Shown: positions 42,791 through 50,682 of the stretch, in pieces
How the letters are laid out: every line of letters starts with the position of its first letter
Numbering within the stretch: the stretch's first letter is position 1
DNA from: an uncultured Acetobacteroides sp.
GTDB taxonomy: Bacteria; Bacteroidota; Bacteroidia; Bacteroidales; ZOR0009
Length of the DNA stretch: 64,000 nucleotides
Assembly: GCF_963678165.1 (NCBI RefSeq)
Contig: NZ_OY782755.1
Span: 3,829,501 to 3,893,500 of the forward strand
Direction: 5' to 3'
Notes under the pieces: generated by a model
What the model saw: only the letters and a program-made list of their open reading frames with translations
What the model was told of the DNA's origin: nothing
Database searches by the model: none
Translations under genes and position numbers: made by a program

Positions 42791-42884
42791 CTACGAAGTA
42801 GCGCAACCTCAATAACCGTGGGTGTAAGCCCACGGAAGAGAAACAAAAACTAACTCTAGCCCCGAAGGGGCGACCCCTAAATAC
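42791..42884. repeat. Left hairpin set of transposase unit 2
   Basis: Same three hairpins as before unit 1; the first is better here (GCGCTAC-GAA-GTAGCGC). Confidence 0.75.
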
Positions 42885-42891
42885 GAAAACT

Positions 42892-43347
42892 ATGTCCAGC
42901 TACCGCCAGATCTACTACCACATCGTCTTCCGAACCCATAATGGGGAGAAGGTTCTTGAGCAGGAGAACATCCGATCACTCTTTGCCTATATCATGGGCA
43001 TCATCCAAAAGAGGAACTGCCACCTTTACCGCATCAACGCCATGGAGGACCATGTCCATATCCTCTGCGACCTGCATCCATCGGTTACGCTAGCCGACTT
43101 GGTTCGCGATGTAAAGGCTTCCTCCTCCATGTGGATAAAGGAACATCCATCTTTCCCAAAGTTCAAGGGCTGGGCGGAAGGCTACGGCGCCTTTACCTGC
43201 TCGTATGCCGAAAAGGATCGGGTAGCAGCCTATATAAAGGGGCAGCAGGAGCATCATAAGAAGTTTCCCTTCGAAGAGGAGTACCGCAAACTGCTCCAGG
43301 AGCATGGGGTTGAGGTCGATGAGCGCTACCCCTTAAGTAACAACTAG
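42892..43347 (+). mobile_element. IS200-like / RAYT-type Y1 transposase, copy 2
   Basis: 151 residues, nearly identical to copy 1; differences include P to Q in 'MGIIQKRNC', A to T in 'HPSVTLADL', F to Y in 'TCSYAEKDRVAAYI' and the last residues. HVH and Tyr motifs are intact. The whole unit, hairpins included, forms a tandem direct duplication with copy 1 (start-to-start 794 bp). Both copies being intact argues for recent or selected duplication. Confidence 0.9.
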
Positions 43348-43446
43348 GGGCCGCCCCTACGGGGCTGATGGGCTGTGGTATGCGGATGCCACGGGCTAAA
43401 GCCCGCGGTTACTAAGGTTAGGCTGCTACGCAGCCCCTGCGGCTAT
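43344..43446. repeat. Right hairpin set of transposase unit 2
   Basis: Same hairpins as after unit 1 (GCCCCTACGGGGC, CCACGGGCTAAAGCCCGCGG, GGCTGCTACGCAGCC). Beyond, 43447-43596 has no gene. Confidence 0.75.
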
Positions 43447-43596
43447 TAGCCGTATTGCTATAGATATAACTGGGCATTAGATAAAAAGCCAGCCATCCAG
43501 TAAGCCAATAATAGGCCTTCCTCTGATCTAACATACAAACCGCATACTATAGATCAAAGTCATTAAAAGCACATGATCGCAAAAGAGATAAAGCAA

Positions 43597-43624
43597 AAGA
43601 GCCGCTGCATGAGCAGCGGCTCTT
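43597..43624. terminator. Hairpin AAGAGCCGCTGC-ATGA-GCAGCGGCTCTT
   Basis: A perfect 12-bp stem followed by CCTTCTT on the plus strand and A-rich on the other side. Terminator-like; shares the GCCGCTGC core with the leu terminator. Confidence 0.6.
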
Positions 43625-43779
43625 CCTTCTTAAATGCGTTGGAGAATGCCTCCCTAATGGCTACTTATGTTCGACAGAATTTCAATTTCTGTTGAGCCTA
43701 GGCCGCTGATTTAAACTTCGACTAGCAAGGGCTTTGATAAACCAGGCGTAGCAGGAGCAACCCTTAGCAAAGGCAATAC

Positions 43780-44481
43780 CTATCTTTTTAGGATCTTACT
43801 TTTGTAAGCCATATCAAGCATGATGCTTATATCGAAATACAAGCCCGCAATGTTGCTTTTATTGGGCTGTAGCTCCATGTAGTCGCATTTATCCTTGGTA
43901 GAAGAATGCCGAAGTAACCTGAAGTCGAATTGCTTTAGCAGCTCATACTCGTGGTTGATCACAATTACTGATACTGAATTCTCACAACTAAGGCCGCGAC
44001 CTGTGGACATTATGGTTGCTATCACTCTTGCAAACCTCCTGTACCAGATCTTTTCATTCTCCTTATCCCCCATTCTATGGTATGCATACCCTAGCATTTT
44101 CAGCTGCTGTATGTCGAAGGGAAAATCGGCAATAGACAGCTTGCAATACTTAATGATAGAATCACAATCGCTCTTTTCAAGCGTTGGTTTCCTGTAGTAC
44201 TCTGCTAGAGTTTTAGCATATTTTGGCGTCCAGTATGGGTCGTACGAATCTTGAAAAACATACCCAAAGTAGAGCAACTTATACTGTTCATCAGTCAACA
44301 ACGAATCATTGTTGCTTAAGCGCTCTAGTAGCTTAGGGTAGTAGTTCTCGGTTTCTTTGTTGCTAATTGTTTCCTTAATCTTTGCAAAGTCTGGTTTAGC
44401 AAACGTTGGAGGGACCTGGGCCGATCCTGGGCTAGAGCTTAAAATCAGAATGCTGCAAATTGCTAATAGATAGATTTTCAT
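43780..44481 (-). CDS. DUF4919-like secreted protein
   Basis: 233 residues with a signal peptide (MKIYLLAICSILILSSSPGSAQ). The body matches what I recall of DUF4919: 'YPKLLERLSNNDSLLTDEQYKLLYFGYVFQDSYDPYW', 'CKLSIADFPFDIQQLKMLGYAYHRMGDKENEKIWYRRFARVIATIMSTGRG' (tetratricopeptide-like helices). Probably periplasmic. Restricted to Bacteroidota as far as I know; function unknown. Confidence 0.75.
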   Translation of the reverse strand: MKIYLLAICSILILSSSPGSAQVPPTFAKPDFAKIKETISNKETENYYPKLLERLSNNDSLLTDEQYKLLYFGYVFQDSYDPYWTPKYAKTLAEYYRKPTLEKSDCDSIIKYCKLSIADFPFDIQQLKMLGYAYHRMGDKENEKIWYRRFARVIATIMSTGRGLSCENSVSVIVINHEYELLKQFDFRLLRHSSTKDKCDYMELQPNKSNIAGLYFDISIMLDMAYKSKILKR

Positions 44482-44586
44482 GTTTAAGTTGTTAATGCTG
44501 ATATTCTTTCTATAGAGGTGAAGCTAAAAGCTCCACATGGTATCATAAAGCCTTCTTGCCACAACATGCGTTGGAGAATGCCCCCT

Positions 44587-45273
44587 CTAAATGCCCAACC
44601 TAAAATTCTTGATGCTGCTATACGTTAGCGAGAAATCTTCGAAGGTAGCGATAGTGCCGTTACCAATGGGGCTTTGGGTGCTTAGGCCCACCCATATCTT
44701 TTTGGGGTAGTTATTCTTGTAAACCTTCACCAAGTTCCAGGTAACCTTATCGAGCGAGTAGTAGAGCCCTACCGTCTTGGAGTCGGAGGTTATTCGTAGG
44801 TACACGCTCTTATCGGTAAGGATATCGTGGTTGTTGTCGTCCGATGTGCCAATGGTGCGAACGCTTACCACGCGGGTTCGCTTGTACTCGTCCTTCTCGA
44901 AGCAGAGCTTCTGCCACAGCTTACCCGTCGAGTAGATGTAAAGAACACCCGCATCGTAGGTCTCGTTAAAGGCGGGGGTAACCTTGGCCGTAAGGGTAAA
45001 GGGCCTGCTGTTGTCTACGGGAGTGAGCAGAATTGGCGAAGTGCCAACCACCGAGCCATTGCTGGGATCGTTAAAGTAGTCCTTCTTGGCATCGCTCTTT
45101 ATGGTGAGCGTCCCGTTCTCGAACGTGTACAACTTTGCCGCGTTGTTTAGCGAACGGGTAAAGGTGATTCCTGGAAGCTTTACCTGGCAGGCCTCGCCAG
45201 GCTGTTGGTCGGCAGCCTTAAAGCTGCTCATGGTCATTGCGGCGCCTAAGAGCGCAAAAAGTACAAGTTTCAT
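44587..45273 (-). CDS. DUF1349-type concanavalin-like secreted protein
   Basis: 228 residues; signal MKLVLFALLGAAMTMSSFKAADQ. The body is a DUF1349 jelly roll: 'GITFTRSLNNAAKLYTFENGTLTIKSDAKKDYFNDP', 'FTLTAKVTPAFNETYDAGVLYIYSTGKLWQKLCFEKD', 'VYLRITSDSKTVGLYYSLDKVTWNLVKVYKN'. Such domains usually bind or process glycans. No signature for catalysis. Separate from the DUF4919 gene by 105 nt on the same strand. Confidence 0.8.
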   Translation of the reverse strand: MKLVLFALLGAAMTMSSFKAADQQPGEACQVKLPGITFTRSLNNAAKLYTFENGTLTIKSDAKKDYFNDPSNGSVVGTSPILLTPVDNSRPFTLTAKVTPAFNETYDAGVLYIYSTGKLWQKLCFEKDEYKRTRVVSVRTIGTSDDNNHDILTDKSVYLRITSDSKTVGLYYSLDKVTWNLVKVYKNNYPKKIWVGLSTQSPIGNGTIATFEDFSLTYSSIKNFRLGI

Positions 45274-45492
45274 AATACTTAGTTTAGATTACGTTTAATT
45301 CTCATGTTCCCCACTGCCAACATGCGGCAAACCCGCATCGGCGTTGGCGCTGGGCAACGGCTAAAAGTATACAAATGCAAGGCATAGGCAGAGGACTACA
45401 AGGTCATTGTTGTATGGCTAGAATTGCAGCCACGCCCCCTACAGGCTAGCCAACCGCGGTTCGCTAGCGCGTAACGAGGCCGCAACTCCGCT

Positions 45493-45654
45493 AAACTTAG
45501 CGTCCTCGCTAAGTTTGCCCCTTCTAGGCCTCCGCCCATATCTAAGCCTGCCAACATAGCCCGACGGCGGCAAAGCCGACCGCCGAACGTGCGCTGATGA
45601 TAGCCTTGGCTTAACTGAGAAAGCCGTTGCTGGTGCAACGGCTTTCTCAGTTAA
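45493..45654. repeat. Two strong hairpins in the 45.3-45.7 kb gap
   Basis: AAACTTAGCG-TCCT-CGCTAAGTTT (45493-45516) and a perfect 20-bp stem TTAACTGAGAAAGCCGTTGC, loop TGGT, with its complement (45611-45654). The second shares the AAAGCCGTTGC core with the leu operon terminator but is longer and lacks a T-run. The rest of the 437-nt gap (45274-45710) has GC-rich text (CTAGCGCG, GACGGCGGCAAAGCCGACCGCC) but no gene. Confidence 0.7.
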
Positions 45655-45710
45655 GTACTTTTCTTCCCATTTTACAAGGCACAAGATTTCATTCAAATGG
45701 GGTGTATATC

Positions 45711-45965
45711 CTACTCTTTTAAAAATTTCCATAAAGAGACATCCATTCTCCCCCAATAATTAGATGAGGTTATTTCCATAATTAAAATGTTACTTTTTTC
45801 AAAATCAACAGATATCTTTTCATAAATATCTTTTGCTTTTAGATCTGATCTTAACAAAAAACTATTGTCAAAATACTTAATCCAATCACCAAGAGTTTTA
45901 ATTCGATTCTCTATAGTCACAGAATCAGTTATGTTATGTTGAATGATATAAACACTCTTATTCAT
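45711..45965 (-). CDS. Small Cas2/SinR-like protein
   Basis: 84 residues, AT-rich. The order of strands and the end 'VSLWKFLKE', with 'GDWIKYFDNSFLLRSDLKAKDIYEKISVDFEKSNILIMEI', resemble the small ferredoxin-fold proteins annotated as SinR-like or Cas2-like ('..W..ldstWiv.t...a..i...l.....d.llv..i......W..WL'). No CRISPR is present. Those proteins are usually of unknown role; some relatives (VapD, Cas2) are RNases. It starts 7 nt after a membrane-protein gene, so the two are one operon. Confidence 0.55.
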   Translation of the reverse strand: MNKSVYIIQHNITDSVTIENRIKTLGDWIKYFDNSFLLRSDLKAKDIYEKISVDFEKSNILIMEITSSNYWGRMDVSLWKFLKE

Positions 45966-45972
45966 AATCTAA

Positions 45973-46758
45973 TTAGTTTTGAATTTTACAACTATACATT
46001 TTTTCCATTTCAGTCAACCGAAACTTCCAAACTCCATTCCATTCAATTTCAACAACAAATCTAATGGGTTTATGATTCTGTGAATATAGCCCAAACATTG
46101 CTGTCCAAATCCCTTTCTCTTGATCTTTAATAGGTATTTTCCCGATAATCATCTTTGATGATTCTTTATCTTTAGGCGAATCAGGAGTTGAGACTATTGC
46201 TGGAGGCTGTATTTCAACTATGTTTATCAACTTTCTACTGCCCGAAGGAATTATAATTGTCTCTTTTAAATTTCCATTCCAATTCAAAGGAGTTCCAGTC
46301 GTTTCAATTGGATTTTTTATGTTAGAATTTTTTTCTTTAAATTCTAATTTTTCAAGATATATTTCAGCATTTATTGCAGGTACATTTCCTGTGTTCTGTA
46401 CTTCAATTCTTGAAATGTACTTTTTTGCTTTAATATTATCAGAAGATACTTGATCTGACAATTCTTCAATTGTGATATTACTAGGTTCGCTAAATATTAT
46501 CTTAGGACGATGCCACATTTCTCTCAAATCGTCTTTAAATAAAGCAATAACAACAGCAATAAATGTTATACCTGCAGAAACAATAGAAACAATTAATCGA
46601 TGATAATCTGCTAATGAAATTGTTTTATTATCAGTAGAGATCATTTTCTCAACATTGAGAATCCAATTAACAACAACTAATAGCAAAACAACAATTGCTA
46701 TCATTGCAATTATTGTGGTTAGTAATGAATTATTACTTAGACTAGTCTTTTTCATCAT
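45973..46758 (-). CDS. AT-rich membrane protein with an Ig-like cytosolic domain
   Basis: 261 residues. Two membrane helices (about 12-33 'LTTIIAMIAIVVLLLVVVNWIL' and 54-74 'IVSIVSAGITFIAVVIALF') are followed by a 180-residue beta domain ('SRIEVQNTGNVPAINAEIYLEKLEF', 'NGNLKETIIIPSGSRKLINIVEI'), which reads like an Ig/CARDB-type sandwich. No family name. AT-rich, with the ~97-bp dispersed element about 70 nt upstream of the start. Operon with the Cas2/SinR-like gene; a two-gene accessory cassette. Confidence 0.65.
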   Translation of the reverse strand: MMKKTSLSNNSLLTTIIAMIAIVVLLLVVVNWILNVEKMISTDNKTISLADYHRLIVSIVSAGITFIAVVIALFKDDLREMWHRPKIIFSEPSNITIEELSDQVSSDNIKAKKYISRIEVQNTGNVPAINAEIYLEKLEFKEKNSNIKNPIETTGTPLNWNGNLKETIIIPSGSRKLINIVEIQPPAIVSTPDSPKDKESSKMIIGKIPIKDQEKGIWTAMFGLYSQNHKPIRFVVEIEWNGVWKFRLTEMEKMYSCKIQN

Positions 46759-46826
46759 ACTAGTTAAAACTAAAACTGTTCGACATATTTAATTTAAAGT
46801 TTACAAAAAGTCTTTTCAATCGCCCC

Positions 46827-46925
46827 CCACCACCACGAACAAGGCACAACCCGAAAGGAAAAATCTCCAAGCATGCTTAACGGTAGGTGTACGATTATAA
46901 AGATGCCGCTAAAGGTAACCAAAAG
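46827..46925. repeat. Dispersed ~97-bp element, copy 2
   Basis: Matches 41657-41755 along its length (ACCCGAAAGGAAAAATC, CCAAGCATGCTTAACGG, TAGGTGTACGATT, AAAGATGC, CTAAAGGTA). Again directly upstream of an AT-rich minus-strand gene. Confidence 0.75.
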
Positions 46926-47114
46926 AGGGTAACGCGATACCATCCCCCACCCTACAAAGCTAAAATAAAGTCACAAAACCCTACCATCGCCCCAATTTAG
47001 ACCATCAAAGCCAACTTACGCTAAAATAAGTTTCGTAGAGCTGTTGGAATTTTCGCGCAAAGCTTTTAGCTTAGGCCCGTTCACCTATAACAATTCTTTA
47101 AAAAATTTAAAACC

Positions 47115-47885
47115 ATGAAAAAGCAATCAACGTCTGAAAGCGGACACGAAACCAACGTCGACAACCTAGACCTGCTCATCTCCACCATTACCAGCTACGG
47201 CGAAAAGTATAACCCCGCCAAGGCATCCATTTTCCTAGCGGCGCTTAAGGCCAAGGCCAAGGAGGCGCGCGCCGCCGTGGTGGTCCTCAACGACTGCAAC
47301 ACCGTCCTAAACCGCGCCACCATCGAGCGCAACAAGGTCTTCGCCCCACTGGGGCCGCTGGTTACCAGCTCGCTGAACGCCCTGCGCGCCTCCGACTCCG
47401 ACGAGCAAACCGATAAGGCAGCCGCCGCCATCGTCCGCAAGCTTAGGGGCTCCCGCGCCGAGCCGGTCAAGAAGCAGCCCGCCAAGGCCGAACAAGACCT
47501 GCAGGCCAAGCCGGGCGAGGCCGCCGCGCCAGCCAAGGCGAAAACCACCTCCGTCTCGCAGAAGAGCATGGAGAGCATCGCCGACAACTTCGAGCGCTAC
47601 GTGCAGTTCCTGGCCGGCACCCCCGAGTACGCCCCCAACGAGGAGGCCGTTAAGCTGGTCACCCTAAAGGCCCTTGCGGCCGACCTGCGCGCCAAGAATA
47701 CCGCCTGCAACAACGCCAAGGTGGCCTCCGATAAAGCCCGCAACACCCGCAACCTGGCGCTCTACGAGCCCATCAAGGGGATGGTCGACGTTGCCCTCGA
47801 CGCCAAAACCTACATCAAGTCGCTCTTCGGCCCCACCAGCCCCGAGTACAAGCAGGTGGCCAAGATCGAGTTCACCAAGGCATAG
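47115..47885 (+). CDS. Internally duplicated protein of a widespread Bacteroidota unknown family
   Basis: 256 residues, G+C-rich, soluble. It has two similar helical halves joined by a Pro/Ala/Lys linker (residues about 115-150). Half 1 is 'LDLLISTITSYGEKYNPAKASIFLAALKAKAKEARAAVVVLNDCNTVLNRATIERNKVFAPLGPLV'. Half 2 is 'YVQFLAGTPEYAPNEEAVKLVTLKALAADLRAKNTACNNAKVASDKARNTRNLALYEPIKGMVDVAL'. The shared text is Y-x-P near the start, a long Ala-rich helix, N-x-A.. and a closing 'R...R...y.pl..lv'. I recall similar proteins in Flavobacteriia and Bacteroidia, always hypothetical. Predicted helical bundle. The 21-bp array E starts 135 nt downstream. Confidence 0.8.
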   Translation: MKKQSTSESGHETNVDNLDLLISTITSYGEKYNPAKASIFLAALKAKAKEARAAVVVLNDCNTVLNRATIERNKVFAPLGPLVTSSLNALRASDSDEQTDKAAAAIVRKLRGSRAEPVKKQPAKAEQDLQAKPGEAAAPAKAKTTSVSQKSMESIADNFERYVQFLAGTPEYAPNEEAVKLVTLKALAADLRAKNTACNNAKVASDKARNTRNLALYEPIKGMVDVALDAKTYIKSLFGPTSPEYKQVAKIEFTKA

Positions 47886-48019
47886 CCACACAACCGGGCG
47901 CCTCCAGGGGCACCCCGGCTGCTACCTGTAGCAAAAGGCGGGACCTCCCCTTCAGGCCGATTCCGCCTTACCGCTTCCCCCCTCCTCCCCCCAACCGACG
48001 GGCTCCTACCCAATGATCG

Positions 48020-48292
48020 CGGCCTCCCGGCACTATGCTTTGGTCTCCCGGCTCCAATCTTTCGCATTCTGGCAGTGATCTTTTGCTTCCTACCTCTGAT
48101 ATTTTTAATTCCGTCTGTAATCTTTCGCGTCCTGTCTCCTATCTTTTGAATTCTGGTTATGATCTTTCGCGTCCGGCCTCTTATCTTTTGAATTCCGGCT
48201 GTAATTTCTCGCTTCCTGTCTCTTATCTTTCCAACTCCTGTTGTGTACTTTTGCATCCCGCCTCTCATCTTTTGCATCCCGGCCATGTACTT
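48020..48292. repeat. Array E: thirteen tandem units of exactly 21 bp
   Basis: Units start at 48020 and every 21 nt to 48272, no slips. The pattern is T.GCaTCC.GgCTCT.ATCTT (pyrimidine-rich), with frequent alternation of TCGCGTC and TTGAATTC unit types. An unlikely minus-strand frame (47810-48313) reads through it as heptapeptides (KITAGIQ, KIRGRTR type), which is a by-product of the 21-nt period unless expressed. Confidence 0.95.
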
Positions 48293-48883
48293 TGCCATCA
48301 CAACTACATACAAAAGCTAAATTCACCCCACCATCGGCCGCTCGCCGCCATCATCCAAAAAAAATGAGGTGAATTCAAAGCTTAGCATATCCAAAAACGA
48401 AATTCCTTGGAATGAATCTGCCCCTGTATTTCATTTTTATGATTTTCGCCATATTGTAGCCTCCCAGAACAAGACGTTTACAGAAGGACCGACCTACCAA
48501 CGGCGAACAAGCTTAGCCGTATCGTATAGCTATTTTCCGTAAACACCATGGCGCAGCCATACCAGACTGGCAGGAATTCTGTCTGAGCGAGCGGAGCCAC
48601 TACAACGCCAATCCGCGTAACGCCATCGAAAGGTCTACAGGTAACATTTGAAAAGGTAACATACCACCGCGACCGAGCGAGTTAATTCGTGCCAAGGCTT
48701 TTTGTTTCTTTTTGGCCTTACAAAAAGAATAGAAAAGAAGAGTTCTCGGCCTCTCCTAAGCGCAGTCAGCTATTTACAGGGTTCTTGAGTACGTTTAGAG
48801 ACGAAATTCCTAAAATCTACCCCTCCGCCGTCGGCCGTGTTCGAATGTTCGCTAGCTTTGGGCCTTTAATGCTGATGCACCCC
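48293..48883. other. Gene-free DNA with short dispersed Bacteroidota strings
   Basis: Between array E and the MutS-like gene I see no convincing gene. 48650-48725 carries GCGACCGAGCGAGTTAATTC and TTTTTGTTTCTTTTTGG followed by ACAAAAAGAA, text that recurs in many Bacteroidota genomes upstream of unrelated genes. The MutS-like frame stays open back to 48689 through this text but this is not likely coding. Confidence 0.5.
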
Positions 48884-50677
48884 ATGGAAAACCGTATCCC
48901 CGAGTACACCGCGCGCATAGCCGCGCTGCAGGCCACCCGCCATACCGCCGTAGCCCGCGGCAAGCGGCTGATGTGGCTCCGCCTGCTCTCCTTCGTAGCC
49001 GCCATAGCGGCGCTATTTGCGCTATTTCCCCATTCGGCAATAGCGGCAGCGGCAGCCAGCCTCGCGCTGCTGGCCCTGTTTGCCGTAGCCGCCCTGCGCG
49101 ACCTGAGCAACCAGCGCCACATCGCCTACCTCGACAGCCTCATTACCATTAACCGGGACGAGCTGGCGGCCATCGATGGCTGCTACGCGGCGTTCGATGC
49201 GGGGCAGGAGTTCTTCGACACCAAGCACCCCTACTCCTACGACCTCGACATATTTGGATCTCAATCCATCTATCAGATGGTTTGTAGGGCCACCACCGCA
49301 AGCGGAAAGGCTGCGCTTGCCGCCCGGCTGCAGCAGCCGCTCCCCAAGAGCGAGATCGCAGCGCACCAGGAGGCCGTTGCCGAGCTGGCCGAAAAGGTGG
49401 AATGGCGGCAGGACCTCTTCGAGGCGGGCAAGCGCTACTCGGCCACCTCCTCCAGCATCAAAAGCGTGCTCGAGTGGGCCGCCTCCCCCGGCGAGCTCTT
49501 CGAAAGCCGCCTGCTACGCGCTACCTTATATATAATGCCGCCCATCACCATCACCCTCGCCGTGCTGTGGGCGCTCGGCATCCTACCCGGCGCCTTCTTC
49601 CTAGCCCTGATCGTGCACATGGTGGTCTACAACAGGTACGGCAAGCAGATAAACCTCGTCCAAGCGCAGGTGGCGAATGCCGAAAGCGAGATGCGCAGCT
49701 ACTCGACGCTGCTGATGCACATCGAGCAGGGCCGCTTCACCAGCCCAAGGCTCATCCGCCTCCAAAAGGAGCTGGAGATGGAGGGCGAACCATCGTCGGC
49801 CATCGTAAAGCGGTTTGCCAGCCTGGTTGATAAGCTCGACTACCGCCTCAACATCATCTTCCTCCTTACCGTAAACGCGCTGCTCTTCTGGGATCTCCGA
49901 ATGGCCATCCGCCTAACCGACTGGCGCAAGAGGTATGCGCCGCTAGCGCAGAAGTGGATTGATGTGGTTGGCGAGATGGAGGCGATAGCGTCGCTGGCCA
50001 CGCTCCGCTACAACAACCCAAGCTGGGCATTCCCCCAAATAGCCGATGGCTACTTTACGGTAGATGCTACAGCAGTCGCCCATCCGCTGATCCCCCAGCA
50101 GCAGCGCATCGCCAACAGCTTTAGGGTTGATGAGCACGAGAAAGTCCTCCTGCTCACCGGCTCGAACATGGCCGGCAAGAGCACCTTCCTGCGCACGCTA
50201 GGCGTCAACATGGTGATGGCCTACGCCGGAAGCGCGGTGTGCGCCGAGAGGTTCGAGGTGTGCTACGTGCCGCTGCGCAGCAGCATGCGGATCACCGACT
50301 CGCTGGTCGAGAACACCTCGTCGTTCTACGCCGAGATAAGACGGCTGGGCGAGATCGTGCAGGCGGTGAAACTGGGCGAGCACCCCTTCCTCCTGCTCGA
50401 CGAGATCCTCCGCGGCACCAACTCCAACGACCGCCACATCGGCTCGCGCGCCCTCATCGACCTGCTGGTGGAGTACGGCGTGTGCGGCATCATCGCCACG
50501 CACGACCTCACCCTCGCCCAGGCCAAGGACACCTACCCCGAGGCGCTCACCAACTACCACTTCGACGTGCAGGTGGACACCAACGACGAGCTCTTCTTCG
50601 ACTATAAGGTGAAGTCCGGCATCTGCACCAGCCTCAACGCCTCCATCCTCATGCGCAAGATCGGGCTGAAGGTGTAG
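48884..50677 (+). CDS. Membrane-anchored MutS-like ATPase
   Basis: 597 residues from ATG 48884; earlier in-frame starts lie in repeat-type DNA. Hydrophobic segments at about residues 30-70 ('LLSFVAAIAALFALFPHSAIAAAAASLALLALFAV') and 205-245 ('LYIMPPITITLAVLWALGILPGAFFLALIVHMVVYN') predict membrane anchoring. Between and after them are MutS core/lever-like helices ('GSQSIYQMVCRATTASGKAALAARLQQPL'). The C-terminal MutS ATPase domain has Walker A 'LTGSNMAGKSTFLRTLG' (about 425-438), 'DSLVENTSSFYAEIRRLGEIV', and Walker B 'FLLLDEILRGTNSNDRHIGS'. It lacks the mismatch-binding N-domain. Such MutS-related membrane proteins occur in Bacteroidota; role unknown, not classical mismatch repair. Confidence 0.85.
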   Translation: MENRIPEYTARIAALQATRHTAVARGKRLMWLRLLSFVAAIAALFALFPHSAIAAAAASLALLALFAVAALRDLSNQRHIAYLDSLITINRDELAAIDGCYAAFDAGQEFFDTKHPYSYDLDIFGSQSIYQMVCRATTASGKAALAARLQQPLPKSEIAAHQEAVAELAEKVEWRQDLFEAGKRYSATSSSIKSVLEWAASPGELFESRLLRATLYIMPPITITLAVLWALGILPGAFFLALIVHMVVYNRYGKQINLVQAQVANAESEMRSYSTLLMHIEQGRFTSPRLIRLQKELEMEGEPSSAIVKRFASLVDKLDYRLNIIFLLTVNALLFWDLRMAIRLTDWRKRYAPLAQKWIDVVGEMEAIASLATLRYNNPSWAFPQIADGYFTVDATAVAHPLIPQQQRIANSFRVDEHEKVLLLTGSNMAGKSTFLRTLGVNMVMAYAGSAVCAERFEVCYVPLRSSMRITDSLVENTSSFYAEIRRLGEIVQAVKLGEHPFLLLDEILRGTNSNDRHIGSRALIDLLVEYGVCGIIATHDLTLAQAKDTYPEALTNYHFDVQVDTNDELFFDYKVKSGICTSLNASILMRKIGLKV

Positions 50678-50682
50678 CAACG

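Noticed and set aside
45711-45965. Cas2 of a CRISPR system
   Set aside because: Only a distant fold resemblance; no Cas1, no repeats; partner is a membrane protein.
48020-48292. CRISPR array
   Set aside because: Period is constant but there is no invariant repeat alternating with unique spacers; all positions vary at similar rates, and no cas genes are present. The same applies to the other 21-bp arrays.
47810-48313. Minus-strand 167-codon frame of basic heptapeptides
   Set aside because: It runs through array E and into the antisense of the 47115-47885 gene. The openness follows from the 21-nt period; no promoter or start signal seen.
48689-48883. N-terminal 65-residue extension of the MutS-like protein
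   Set aside because: Encoded by repeat-type DNA (LFVSFWPYKK text) common upstream of unrelated Bacteroidota genes.
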